Both the position numbers and the translations under genes were made by a program. From positions 1 to 23,657 of the forward strand of contig JBDHRV010000043.1 in assembly GCA_039807745.1 (NCBI GenBank): a DNA stretch of 23,657 nucleotides, in the 5' to 3' direction. The number at the start of each line of letters is the position of its first letter. Within the stretch, counting starts at the first letter, position 1. The stretch is from JAEUMW01 sp039807745. Lineage in GTDB: Bacteria; Pseudomonadota; Gammaproteobacteria; Burkholderiales; JAEUMW01. This document shows positions 1-7,145 of this stretch, in pieces. Under the pieces are notes generated by a model. The model searched no databases and was not told where the DNA came from. It saw nothing but the letters and a program-made list of their open reading frames with translations.

Positions 1-558
1 AACTTGATCTCTCAGGTCGACGGCGTGAAAGCGGCCTTCTTCGGTTTCCAGGATCGCTATCGCGCGTACCCGGGGGATTACACCCAAGCAGTAACCAACA
101 TCGCTGGTGTCGTTGCCAACGGAAATGGCAACGGCAACGGCCGTATCGTGGACACAAACGGTAGCGGATTTCAAGAAGACGTCTTGGTCTGGGACCATCT
201 CTCTCACGCCGGTTTCATCACTGGCACTTACACCGCCGCCACCGGTCCCGCCAACCCGGCGGCCAATCCCCCGACCAACCCAAGTAATCCTTATAACGTG
301 ATCATCCAGCTTGCTTACGACAATGTCTATGCAGACACTGGCGCCCCGGTCGCTCGCCACAACGTCAAGACAGGTAACCAGATCCCCGTGGAGATCATTG
401 CCGAGGTTGATCGCAAGGTCGACGATGGAAATGCCATTACTGGCGGCTTCCGAGGCTCCACGTATAACGGGGTAGTTTCTACGAACTGTTGGACTACAGC
501 TGGCGCTTGGTTGACTATTAGCGGCCAACCCGACTGCGGTGGCGCAAGCCTCCTCTGA
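1..558 (+). CDS. Prepilin-like (type II/IV pseudopilin) protein, 5' partial
   Basis: The open frame runs in from the left edge, so the N-terminal cleavage motif and hydrophobic helix are missing. What remains is a globular pilin-like domain of about 185 residues. It aligns by eye along its whole length with the next gene: a FxFQDRY/F segment, PGDY, a Gly/Asn-rich loop (GNGNGNGR), a W-D/E-H-L-S-x-A-G motif, H-N-V/I-K-T-G-N, and an identical C-terminus CGGASLL. Two cysteines near the end, 15 residues apart, could form the C-terminal disulfide loop seen in many pilins. The partner shows that it is a secreted pilin-like subunit; whether it belongs to a type IV pilus, a type II secretion pseudopilus or a competence pilus cannot be told, because no assembly gene is in view. 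A strong terminator follows. Confidence 0.8.
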   Translation, partial: NLISQVDGVKAAFFGFQDRYRAYPGDYTQAVTNIAGVVANGNGNGNGRIVDTNGSGFQEDVLVWDHLSHAGFITGTYTAATGPANPAANPPTNPSNPYNVIIQLAYDNVYADTGAPVARHNVKTGNQIPVEIIAEVDRKVDDGNAITGGFRGSTYNGVVSTNCWTTAGAWLTISGQPDCGGASLL

Positions 559-578
559 CAGAAATTTCGACCCACCCC

Positions 579-606
579 GAGCCCGCGCCTCTGCGGGCTC
601 TTTTTT
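579..606 (+). terminator. Rho-independent terminator after first pilin gene
   Basis: An 8-bp perfect stem (GAGCCCGC at 579-586, GCGGGCTC at 593-600) with a 6-nt loop is followed directly by six T residues. It lies 20 bases after the stop codon of the first pilin gene and before the second, so the two paralogues are probably at least partly separate transcription units. Confidence 0.9.
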
Positions 607-699
607 CGCCGGTTGCCCCTGAATCCGTTGCACGCATCGGGGAAGAAGACGCTGTAGACGAGTTTGCCAGTGCTGCCAGTGCTCCCGAGACTGCGCCCC

Positions 700-1404
700 A
701 TGAAGTCGCGAAGCATCGAGAACGGGTTCTCGGTCCTAGAGCTTGCGTTCTTACTGCTCGTGATCGGCCTCCTGTTCGGCGGCATCGCGACCGGTCGCGA
801 ACTGATCGTTTCGGCGAAAGCGAGGAGCCTGATCAACCAGCAGGAAGAACTGCGCATGGCTTTCTTCAGCTTTCAAGACCGCTTCCAGTTCCCGCCGGGC
901 GACTATAGCGAAGCCATCCGGAACATCGGTGCGACCCGCAACGGGGACGGAGACGGTCGCATCGAAGGTTCGCGGGAAGGTGGGACCGAGAACATCCTCG
1001 CTTGGGAGCATCTCTCGCGCGCAGGCTTGATCAGCGATCGTTTCACGTATTCCGCAAGCGCTCCATACGACAATGCGGTACCACGCAATCCGTTCGGGCC
1101 GCATCTGGATCTCGCGTTCGACAACTGGTACGGCTCTCCCGCTAACGCTCCCCCGAAGATTCACAACATCAAGACCGGCAATGGAATTGCCGCGGCCATC
1201 CTGCGTGAGGTGGACCTCAAGATCGACGACAACAACGCCCTGACCGGCAAGTTCCTGTTCTCGAACTTCGCGTCCGTCGGCGCCGCTCCCCCTGCCCTGG
1301 GGGACGGCCCGGCATGTGTGAGCGACAACGCCGTGGACCGGGGCGCGTGGAACGGGGCAAGCTCGACATCCGCCGAGGACTGCGGCGGCGCGAGTCTGCT
1401 GTAA
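700..1404 (+). CDS. Prepilin-type N-terminal cleavage/methylation domain protein (pilin/pseudopilin)
   Basis: The ATG at 700 gives MKSRSIENG followed by FSVLELAFLLLVIGLLFGG. This is a textbook class III signal: a short basic leader, Gly/Phe cleavage site for prepilin peptidase, Glu at mature position 5 and a hydrophobic helix. The frame stays open to a TTG at 664, but a start at 700 gives the normal leader length. The globular domain contains PGDY, the loop NGDGDGRIEG, which resembles an Asp/Asn-rich calcium loop, a W-E-H-L-S-R-A-G motif, and a C-terminal cysteine pair 21 residues apart ending in CGGASLL. It is a tandem paralogue of the gene before it. No good ribosome binding site is visible. 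The stop lies 9 bases from the stop of the convergent antiporter gene. The role is inferred as a pilus or pseudopilus subunit; which system is unknown. Confidence 0.88.
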   Translation: MKSRSIENGFSVLELAFLLLVIGLLFGGIATGRELIVSAKARSLINQQEELRMAFFSFQDRFQFPPGDYSEAIRNIGATRNGDGDGRIEGSREGGTENILAWEHLSRAGLISDRFTYSASAPYDNAVPRNPFGPHLDLAFDNWYGSPANAPPKIHNIKTGNGIAAAILREVDLKIDDNNALTGKFLFSNFASVGAAPPALGDGPACVSDNAVDRGAWNGASSTSAEDCGGASLL

Positions 1405-1413
1405 GAAGGATCG

Positions 1414-3384
1414 CTACCCCTGCAGCAGCTTGATCTCGGATGCGGCGAGAGCAGGCTCTGCTCCCAGCAGCACGATCACATCCCCTTCTTCGAGCACGGT
1501 ATCCGCGGCAGGCGAGCAGCTGCGCACATGACGGTTGCGTACCGAGGCCACTTCCACCCCCAGATTCGGAAGATCGAGGTCGACGAGCCGCCGACCAATC
1601 GCATACGCCCCTTGCTGCAAGACGAAGGATCGCAACTGCGGCAGATTCAGGGTGGAACCATCCGCTGGTTCGTCGCTGGCTCCGCGAAAGAAACCGCGGA
1701 AGAGGCCGTATCTCTGCGAACGCGTTTCGCGAATTCGGCGCATGACGCGGCTGAATGGCAGTCCGATGTGCATGAGCGTCTGCGCAGCAAGCATGAGACT
1801 TCCCTCCAGGATTTCGGGTACCACCTCCGACGCGCCGGCATCCTTCAGCCGCGCGATATCCGTCGCATCCCAGGTGCGCACGATCACAGGCAGGTCCGGC
1901 CTCAGCTCGTGCACATGGTGGAGAATCTTGAGAGCCGACTGGGTGTCGGTATAGCTCACCACCAGGGCGTGCGCCCGCAGCAGGCCGGCGGCGATCAAGA
2001 TCTCTCGCCGCGCGGCGTCGCCGAACACGACGCTCTCTCCGGCGACGGCGGCCTCGCGCACGCGCGCCGAGTCGAAGTCGAGCGCGATGAACGGGACACC
2101 TTCCTGATCGAGCAGCCGGGCGAGGTTCTGGCCGCTGCGGCCATAGCCACAGATCACCACGTGCGCTTCCCGGCCCATCGACTGCACCGCGATGTTGTGG
2201 ATCTGCATCGCCCGGTTCATCCACTCCGAGCTGCTAAAGCGACGCGCAAGCCACGCACCCCGGTCGACCGCGAGCGGAGCGACGGTCATGGAGAGCAGCA
2301 TGACCGCCAGTATGATCTGGAGCGTTGCGTCGCCGAAGGATCCGCTCGCCGTACCGGGTCGCAGCAGCACGAAGCCGAACTCACCAGCCGCGGCCAGGGC
2401 TGTTCCAACCCGCAGGGCGACTCCCGCATCGCTGCCGAACAGGCGCGCCACGCCGGCGACGACACTTCCTTTGACCAGGAGGTAAGCGATGAGCAGCAAG
2501 ACGATGACAAAGAGATGCTCCCACACGACCATGAGGTCGATCGTCATCCCGATGGTCACGAAAAAGAGGCCAAGAAGTACGTCGCGAAACGGCTTGATGT
2601 CTTCCTCGACCTGCACGCGGTACTCGGTTTCCGAGATCAACATGCCAGCGAGAAAGGCGCCGAGAGCAAGCGACAGCCCCGCCATCTGGGTAAGAGCCGC
2701 AAGGCCGATCGTGATGAGGAGCACGTTGAGCACGAAGAGCTCGGGTGATTTCTGTCTGCCGACCAGATGAAACCATGCACGTAGCAGGCGCTGCCCCACG
2801 ATCAGCAGCAGGACCAGAACGAGTGTTCCCTTGAACAGGGCGACGCCGAGCTCGCGCGCGAGCTCGTCCCCGGGGGACGACAGTGCTGGCGCCACGATCA
2901 GGAGCGGAACTACCGCGAGATCCTGAAACAGGAGGACGCTGATGATCTGCCGGCCGTGTTGCGTGGCGAGCTCCTGCCGCTCCGCCAGTGACTTCGCAAG
3001 GATCGCCGTCGAGGACATGGCAAGCGCGCCGCCGAGGACGGCACCGGCCCGCCAGTCAATACCGAGGGCGACGCCAAGCGCGATTACGATCACCGTACAG
3101 ACGGCTACCTGGGCCGCGCCCAGGCCGAACACCGTGCGGCGCAGGGCTGTCAGCCTCGGCAGGCTGAACTCCAGCCCGATCGTGAACATGAGGAACACCA
3201 CACCGAACTCGGCGAGATAGCGTGTGTTCGCCGAGTCCGGTATCCAGGCCAGCGCGTGGGGCCCGATCAACGTGCCGACCAAGAGATAACCGAGCAGCGG
3301 GGGCAGGCCGAAGTGGCGGAACGCCACGACCATCGGCACGGCGACGGCGAGAAGTACCAGCACCACTTGCAAGGAATCGTGCAT
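1414..3384 (-). CDS. CPA2 family monovalent cation:proton antiporter (KefB/KefC/YbaL-like)
   Basis: This is a 656-residue inner-membrane protein. The N-terminal part of about 390 residues is the Na+/H+ exchanger fold with many hydrophobic helices and family motifs such as LPPLLGYLLVGTLIGP, FMFTIGLEFSLPRL and ALAMSSTAILAKSLAE. It is followed by a Rossmann TrkA-N (RCK) domain starting at HVVICGYGRSGQNLAR, with the nucleotide-binding G-x-G-x-x-G, and a C-terminal TrkA-C domain ending in GDVIVLLGAEPAL. Family members exchange K+ or Na+ for protons under control of ligands bound to the RCK domain. The ATG at 3384 (MHDSLQVV) is chosen because it matches the usual N-terminus; a GTG at 3414 would add ten residues. 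It is divergent from kdsD, an arrangement common in betaproteobacteria. Whether glutathione adducts gate it, as in KefB/KefC, is not shown. Confidence 0.93.
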   Translation of the reverse strand: MHDSLQVVLVLLAVAVPMVVAFRHFGLPPLLGYLLVGTLIGPHALAWIPDSANTRYLAEFGVVFLMFTIGLEFSLPRLTALRRTVFGLGAAQVAVCTVIVIALGVALGIDWRAGAVLGGALAMSSTAILAKSLAERQELATQHGRQIISVLLFQDLAVVPLLIVAPALSSPGDELARELGVALFKGTLVLVLLLIVGQRLLRAWFHLVGRQKSPELFVLNVLLITIGLAALTQMAGLSLALGAFLAGMLISETEYRVQVEEDIKPFRDVLLGLFFVTIGMTIDLMVVWEHLFVIVLLLIAYLLVKGSVVAGVARLFGSDAGVALRVGTALAAAGEFGFVLLRPGTASGSFGDATLQIILAVMLLSMTVAPLAVDRGAWLARRFSSSEWMNRAMQIHNIAVQSMGREAHVVICGYGRSGQNLARLLDQEGVPFIALDFDSARVREAAVAGESVVFGDAARREILIAAGLLRAHALVVSYTDTQSALKILHHVHELRPDLPVIVRTWDATDIARLKDAGASEVVPEILEGSLMLAAQTLMHIGLPFSRVMRRIRETRSQRYGLFRGFFRGASDEPADGSTLNLPQLRSFVLQQGAYAIGRRLVDLDLPNLGVEVASVRNRHVRSCSPAADTVLEEGDVIVLLGAEPALAASEIKLLQG

Positions 3385-3507
3385 TCGGGGAAGCGAGATG
3401 GCCCCGTTGCCCACCGGCCGGCGCGGATGGCGCGGGCATTGCGCTGGTGGCGGCGATTAGAGAACTGATAGTATTCGGCAATTTACCATAAACACCAAAG
3501 GAGTCCC
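3385..3507. promoter_or_regulatory. Divergent promoter region between antiporter gene and kdsD
   Basis: The 123-base gap between two divergent starts becomes markedly AT-rich from about 3455 to 3500, which fits back-to-back promoters. A possible -10 for kdsD is TAGTAT (3469-3474) and a partly overlapping -10 on the other strand is TACTAT (3473-3468). No convincing -35 box is visible for either, so exact promoters are not claimed. Confidence 0.4.
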
Positions 3508-4503
3508 GTGGCTCGAGCCGCCCTCGATCCCCATCCCAGCCCCCAGGCTTTGGAGCTCGCCCGTCAGGTGCTGCGCATCGAGGCCGAAGCGGTGGCAAGC
3601 CTCATCCCGCGCGTCGACGAAAGGTTTCTCTCGGCGCTCGATCTGATCCTGAACTGCCGCGGGCGAGTCGTGGTAAGCGGCATCGGGAAGTCTGGCCATA
3701 TCGCCCGCAAGATCGCCTCCACGCTCGCGAGCACTGGTACCCCCGCGTTCTTCGTACACCCGGCGGAGGCGAGCCACGGCGATCTGGGCATGATCACGCG
3801 CGACGATGTGTTCATCGGCCTGTCCAACTCCGGTGAAAGCGCAGAGCTGCTCACGATCATCCCGCTCATCAAGCGTCAGGGGGCAAAGTTGATTTCGTTC
3901 ACGGGCAACGCGGAATCCTCGCTGGCGCTGGAAGCGGACGTGCACCTCGACGCCGGCGTTGCCGAAGAGGCGTGTCCGTTGGGGCTCGCGCCAACGGCAA
4001 GCACGACCGCCGCACTGGCCCTGGGAGACGCTCTGGCGGTGGCGCTCCTGGACGCTCGAGGCTTCGGCAGCGACGACTTTGCGCGTTCCCACCCCGGCGG
4101 CAAGCTTGGCATCCGCCTCCTGACACGGGTGCGCGATGTCATGCGCACTGGCGAAGCACTACCCGCGGTGCCCCTGTCGGCCACACTCGCCGAGGCGGTG
4201 CTCGAGATCTCCCGCAAAGGCATGGGGATCACCAGCGTCCTCGGTCCGGACGGCGCGCTCGTGGGGGTGTACACGGATGGTGACCTGCGGCGCTCGCTGG
4301 AGAAGCACGTCGACTTCCGCACTACCTGCATCGCGGACGTGATGACCCGCAATCCACGCACGGTCAAGGCGGAACGCCTGGCCGCCGAGGCGGTGCAAGT
4401 CATGGAGGATCACCGTATCAGCCAGCTCATCGTGGTCGACGAAGAGAACCATCCAGTGGGCGCTCTCAACATGCACGACCTCTTCCGAGCGAAAGTGATC
4501 TAG
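3508..4503 (+). CDS. kdsD: D-arabinose-5-phosphate isomerase (KdsD/KpsF/GutQ family)
   Basis: The enzyme interconverts ribulose 5-phosphate and arabinose 5-phosphate, the first committed step of KDO synthesis for LPS. The 331 residues have the classic layout: an N-terminal SIS domain (about 40-175) with GIGKSGHIARKIASTLASTG, HPAEASHGDLGM and SNSGESAE, a conserved R-S-H-P-G-G (His about 195), then two CBS domains (about 205-331). The lysine of GKSGH is near residue 61. The GTG start at 3508 has AAAGGAG at 3497-3503, 4 nt upstream. The stop codon overlaps the GTG of kdsC by one base (TAGTG), so translation is probably coupled. It opens the KDO/LPS-transport operon. The name KpsF or GutQ is used for paralogues, but position next to kdsC and lptCAB favours KdsD. 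Confidence 0.96.
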   Translation: MARAALDPHPSPQALELARQVLRIEAEAVASLIPRVDERFLSALDLILNCRGRVVVSGIGKSGHIARKIASTLASTGTPAFFVHPAEASHGDLGMITRDDVFIGLSNSGESAELLTIIPLIKRQGAKLISFTGNAESSLALEADVHLDAGVAEEACPLGLAPTASTTAALALGDALAVALLDARGFGSDDFARSHPGGKLGIRLLTRVRDVMRTGEALPAVPLSATLAEAVLEISRKGMGITSVLGPDGALVGVYTDGDLRRSLEKHVDFRTTCIADVMTRNPRTVKAERLAAEAVQVMEDHRISQLIVVDEENHPVGALNMHDLFRAKVI

Positions 4504-5033
4504 TGGCCCTGAGCGAGCTCTACGATCGGGCACGCCGCATCCGGCTCGTCGTATTCGACGTGGACGGCGTGCTGACCGACGGCAGCTTGTACATCACGGA
4601 TGCCGGCGAGGAGTTCAAGGCGTTTCATTCGCAGGACGGTCACGGGATGAAGATGTTGCAGGCAACGGGAATTCAGCTCGCGATCATCACCGGACGCACG
4701 TCCCGCAGCGTGGAGTTGCGCGCGCAGAACCTCGGGGTCGGGATTCTGTACCAGGGTGTGGAAGACAAGCTCGTGGTCTTCGAGCAGATCCTCGCGTCGT
4801 TCGGATTCGAGGATGAGTCCTGCGCCTACATGGGCGACGACGTGGTCGACCTGCCCGTGATGCTTCGCTGCGGTCTCGCCGTTGCGGTGCCCGATGCGCC
4901 GCCGCTGGTGAAAAGCCGCGCTCACTACGTGACGCGACAGCGCGGCGGCCGCGGCGCGGTGCGTGAGCTGTGCGAGATCATCATGCACGCACAGGGCACC
5001 TTCGACGCGCAAATGCAGCCGTACCTGCGGTGA
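4503..5033 (+). CDS. kdsC: 3-deoxy-D-manno-octulosonate 8-phosphate phosphatase
   Basis: This HAD-superfamily phosphatase releases KDO from KDO 8-phosphate in the cytoplasm. Its 176 residues match the compact, capless KdsC subfamily, which works as a tetramer. HAD motif I is DVDGVLTDG with the nucleophile Asp near residue 19 and the general acid Asp two residues later. Motif II is in IITGRTS, and motif IV is YMGDDVVDLPVM. Other family segments are FHSQDGHGMKML and the late RGGRGAVREL. The GTG start overlaps the kdsD stop by one base and its TGA overlaps the GTG of lptC by four (GTGA), so all three are likely co-translated. Confidence 0.97.
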   Translation: MALSELYDRARRIRLVVFDVDGVLTDGSLYITDAGEEFKAFHSQDGHGMKMLQATGIQLAIITGRTSRSVELRAQNLGVGILYQGVEDKLVVFEQILASFGFEDESCAYMGDDVVDLPVMLRCGLAVAVPDAPPLVKSRAHYVTRQRGGRGAVRELCEIIMHAQGTFDAQMQPYLR

Positions 5034-5650
5034 AGGCGCGGCTCGCCGCACGCGCGACGGCGTGGTTTCCGCTGCTTCTGCTCGCGGCGCTGACCGGATT
5101 GTCGTTCTGGCTGGAACAGCTCGTGACCTCCGGAGAACCCGTACGTGACGTTCGCAACCGCCACGACCCCGACCTCATCCTCCGCTCCTTCAATGCCGAG
5201 AAGCTCGGTCCCGCCGGCGTGCCGATCTACAGCCTCGCCGCCGCGAAGCTCGCACGCTTCCCCGACGATCAGACGGTCCGGCTCGACGAGCCCAGGTTTG
5301 AGCAGGTCGGGGCGAGCGGCATCACCACCTCGATCACTTCGAAATACGGGACCATCTCGGGACAGGGCGACAACGTCTATTTCATGGACGACGTGAAGGT
5401 CACGCGCAGCCCGTACAAGGATCGCAGCGAGCTCACGCTCGACACGAGCTATCTGCAGGTAACTCCGGAGCTCGGGCTCGCGCGCACCGATCGCCCGGTC
5501 ACGATTCGCGACGCGAGTACAACGGTCACCGCCGTTGGCTTAGAATTGCGCAATGAAGATCGCATCGTCACCCTTCTGTCACGGGTCAAGGGAGAGTATG
5601 TCCCGCCCAAGCGTTCCGGCCCGTCGCCGCGCTCGTCCCGGTCCAAGTAG
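5030..5650 (+). CDS. lptC: LPS export ABC transporter periplasmic protein LptC
   Basis: LptC is a bitopic inner-membrane protein that receives LPS from LptBFG and passes it to LptA. The 206 residues have a short basic N-terminus, one transmembrane helix (about residues 12-27) and a periplasmic beta-jellyroll (about 45-190) with segments such as PIYSLAAAKLARFPDD and YGTISGQGDNVYFMDDVKV. The frame remains open upstream to 4970 inside kdsC, but the GTG at 5030 gives a 4-base overlap with the kdsC stop and places the helix at the right distance from the start. The C-terminal tail is Pro/Ser/Arg-rich and is read from DNA that also encodes the lptA start. Sequence conservation is naturally low in this family; synteny strengthens the call. 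Confidence 0.92.
   Translation: MKARLAARATAWFPLLLLAALTGLSFWLEQLVTSGEPVRDVRNRHDPDLILRSFNAEKLGPAGVPIYSLAAAKLARFPDDQTVRLDEPRFEQVGASGITTSITSKYGTISGQGDNVYFMDDVKVTRSPYKDRSELTLDTSYLQVTPELGLARTDRPVTIRDASTTVTAVGLELRNEDRIVTLLSRVKGEYVPPKRSGPSPRSSRSK
5588..5594 (+). promoter_or_regulatory. Ribosome binding site fixing the lptA start
   Basis: AAGGGAG lies just upstream of the ATG at 5598 and inside the lptC coding region. It supports this ATG over the one at 5553, which is in frame but would put 15 extra residues before the signal peptide. Confidence 0.6.
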
Positions 5651-6248
5651 TCGATTGTTGATTGGTGCGCTGGCGATGCTCGCTTGCGCGGCGCCCATCC
5701 CTGGTGTGGCGGAAGTCTCCGACCGCGAGAAGCCCATCAACCTCGAAGCCGACCGGATGGAGATCGACGACGCCAAGAAGGTAGCAACGCTTACGGGCAA
5801 CGTCGTCGTCTCCCAGGGCACGCTCACGATCAAGTCCGATCGGATGGTGATCACGCAGGACACCGGCGGCTTCAGCAAAGGGGTGGCTTATGGCAACCCC
5901 GCCACGTTCCGGCAGAAGCGCGAGGGGTTCGACGAGTATATCGACGGGCAGGCGCTGCGCATGGAGTACGACGGCCGAAACGAGATGCTTGAGCTCTTCG
6001 ATAAGGCGGTCGTAAGGAAGGGGCCGGAGGAGGTGCGTGGAAACTACATCTCCTACAATTCCCGCACCGAGTTCTATCAGGCCTTCGGCAGCACAAAGGA
6101 CAGCGAGGGCAAGGAGGTCGCCGGCCGGGTGCGTGCGGTGATCATCCCCAAGAAATCCGAGTCTGGAAAATCGGAGGGTGCATCGTCCGCTGCCGGCCCG
6201 GTGCCGCTGCAACCCGCGACCGGCCTGGCACGGCCGCCGGACCGGTAG
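5598..6248 (+). CDS. lptA: LPS transport periplasmic bridge protein LptA
   Basis: LptA forms the periplasmic bridge that carries LPS from LptC to LptD. The 216-residue precursor begins with a basic stretch and a signal peptide (SSRLLIGALAMLACAAPIPGVA, likely cut after GVA near residue 39). The OstA/LptA domain follows with INLEADRMEIDDAKKVATL, GNVVVSQGTLTIKSDRM and AVVRKGPEEVRGNYISY. After RAVIIPKK comes a tail of about 40 residues rich in Ser, Gly, Pro and Ala that looks disordered. The gene starts 53 bases before the lptC stop in another frame, so its translation probably depends on lptC being translated. It is followed closely by lptB. Confidence 0.95.
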   Translation: MSRPSVPARRRARPGPSSRLLIGALAMLACAAPIPGVAEVSDREKPINLEADRMEIDDAKKVATLTGNVVVSQGTLTIKSDRMVITQDTGGFSKGVAYGNPATFRQKREGFDEYIDGQALRMEYDGRNEMLELFDKAVVRKGPEEVRGNYISYNSRTEFYQAFGSTKDSEGKEVAGRVRAVIIPKKSESGKSEGASSAAGPVPLQPATGLARPPDR

Positions 6249-6311
6249 TTCCATGTGGCACTCCCGGCCACGGCGTTTGCGCCGAGCGTTCCGGTCGCCC
6301 GCGTGCGGCCG

Positions 6312-7034
6312 ATGAGCGAGCTTCGCGCAGAGGGCCTGCGAAAGCGCTACAAGGCTCGTACGGTGGTACAGGACGTATCCCTCGACGTGCATAGCGGCGA
6401 GGTGGTCGGGCTGCTCGGTCCAAACGGAGCAGGCAAGACGACCTGCTTCTACATGATGGTCGGGCTCGTGCCGCTCGATGGCGGCGAGCTTCACCTCGAC
6501 GGCAATCGCCTGACACACATGCCCATGCACAAGCGCGCCCGACTCGGTCTCTCCTATCTGCCGCAGGAGGCCTCGATCTTCCGGAAACTCTCGGTGGCCG
6601 AAAACGTCGAGGCAGTGCTCGAGCTGCAGGACCTGGATCGAGAGGAAGTGAGGTCGCAGGCGGAAGACCTGTTGCACGACCTGCACATCGGTCACTTGCG
6701 AGACAACGCTGCGATCAGTCTGTCGGGTGGCGAGCGACGCCGGGCCGAGATCGCGCGGGCGCTCGCGACCCGACCGCGCTTCATCCTCTTAGACGAACCC
6801 TTCGCCGGCATCGACCCCATCGCGGTCCTGGATATTCAGAAGATCATCCAGTTCCTGCGAGAGCGCGGCATCGGTGTCCTCATCACCGACCACAATGTGC
6901 GCGAAACCCTCGGGATCTGCGACCGCGCCTACATCATCAACGAGGGCACGGTCCTCGCTTTCGGCACGCCCGAAGAAATCGTTTATAATGAAAACGTTCG
7001 TAAAGTCTACCTGGGTGAAAATTTCAGGCTATAA
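6312..7034 (+). CDS. lptB: LPS export ABC transporter ATP-binding protein LptB
   Basis: LptB is the ATPase that powers LPS extraction with LptF and LptG (not in this window). At 240 residues it is a single nucleotide-binding domain with Walker A GPNGAGKTT, Q-loop LPQEAS, signature LSGGERRR, Walker B FILLDEPFAGIDP, H-loop TDHN, and the family ending VRKVYLGENFRL. The ATG at 6312 (MSELRAEGLRKRY) gives the standard length; a GTG at 6255 would add 19 residues and has no family support. No strong ribosome binding site is seen. The last 60 bases are unusually AT-rich for the region and carry promoter-like sequences, described separately. Confidence 0.97.
   Translation: MSELRAEGLRKRYKARTVVQDVSLDVHSGEVVGLLGPNGAGKTTCFYMMVGLVPLDGGELHLDGNRLTHMPMHKRARLGLSYLPQEASIFRKLSVAENVEAVLELQDLDREEVRSQAEDLLHDLHIGHLRDNAAISLSGGERRRAEIARALATRPRFILLDEPFAGIDPIAVLDIQKIIQFLRERGIGVLITDHNVRETLGICDRAYIINEGTVLAFGTPEEIVYNENVRKVYLGENFRL
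6961..6989 (+). promoter_or_regulatory. Candidate sigma-70 promoter for rpoN, inside the 3' end of lptB
   Basis: A -35-like TCGGCA (6961-6966, 4 of 6 consensus positions) is followed after 17 bases by a perfect -10 TATAAT (6984-6989). Transcription would start near 6996, giving a leader of about 150 bases before the rpoN ATG at 7146. The sequence also codes for lptB, but the AT-rich codon choice here stands out from the surrounding coding sequence. Confidence 0.5.
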
Positions 7035-7035
7035 T
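7030..7035 (+). promoter_or_regulatory. Second perfect TATAAT hexamer overlapping the lptB stop
   Basis: TATAAT at 7030-7035 spans the lptB stop codon TAA, 46 bases after the first hexamer. No recognisable -35 box sits 16-18 bases upstream (CTACCT at 17), so it would need an activator or be an accidental match. Confidence 0.3.
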
Positions 7036-7145
7036 TCAAGGACTTGAAGGTTATCCGCAAAATTTGAGCCAAACGTGCTTCCAGCAGCCATCCAGGAAGC
7101 TCCTCGAAGAACGCCAAGAGCGGGCGCTGCAGTGGTCATAACCTC

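Noticed and set aside
623..660. Promoter for the second pilin gene (TTGCAC at 628-633 with TGTAGA at 653-658)
   Set aside because: The spacing of 19 bases and the poor -10 make it no better than chance.
1528..2748. A 406-residue open frame antisense to the antiporter gene
   Set aside because: High charge and Arg/Asp/His content typical of antisense translation; the antiporter frame is clear.
5586..6695. A 369-residue open frame antisense to lptA and lptB
   Set aside because: Shadow frame; both sense genes are clear family members.
7077..7100. Hairpin GCTTCC / GGAAGC in the rpoN leader
   Set aside because: Only six base pairs with a 12-base loop and no T run; too weak to call a terminator or riboswitch.
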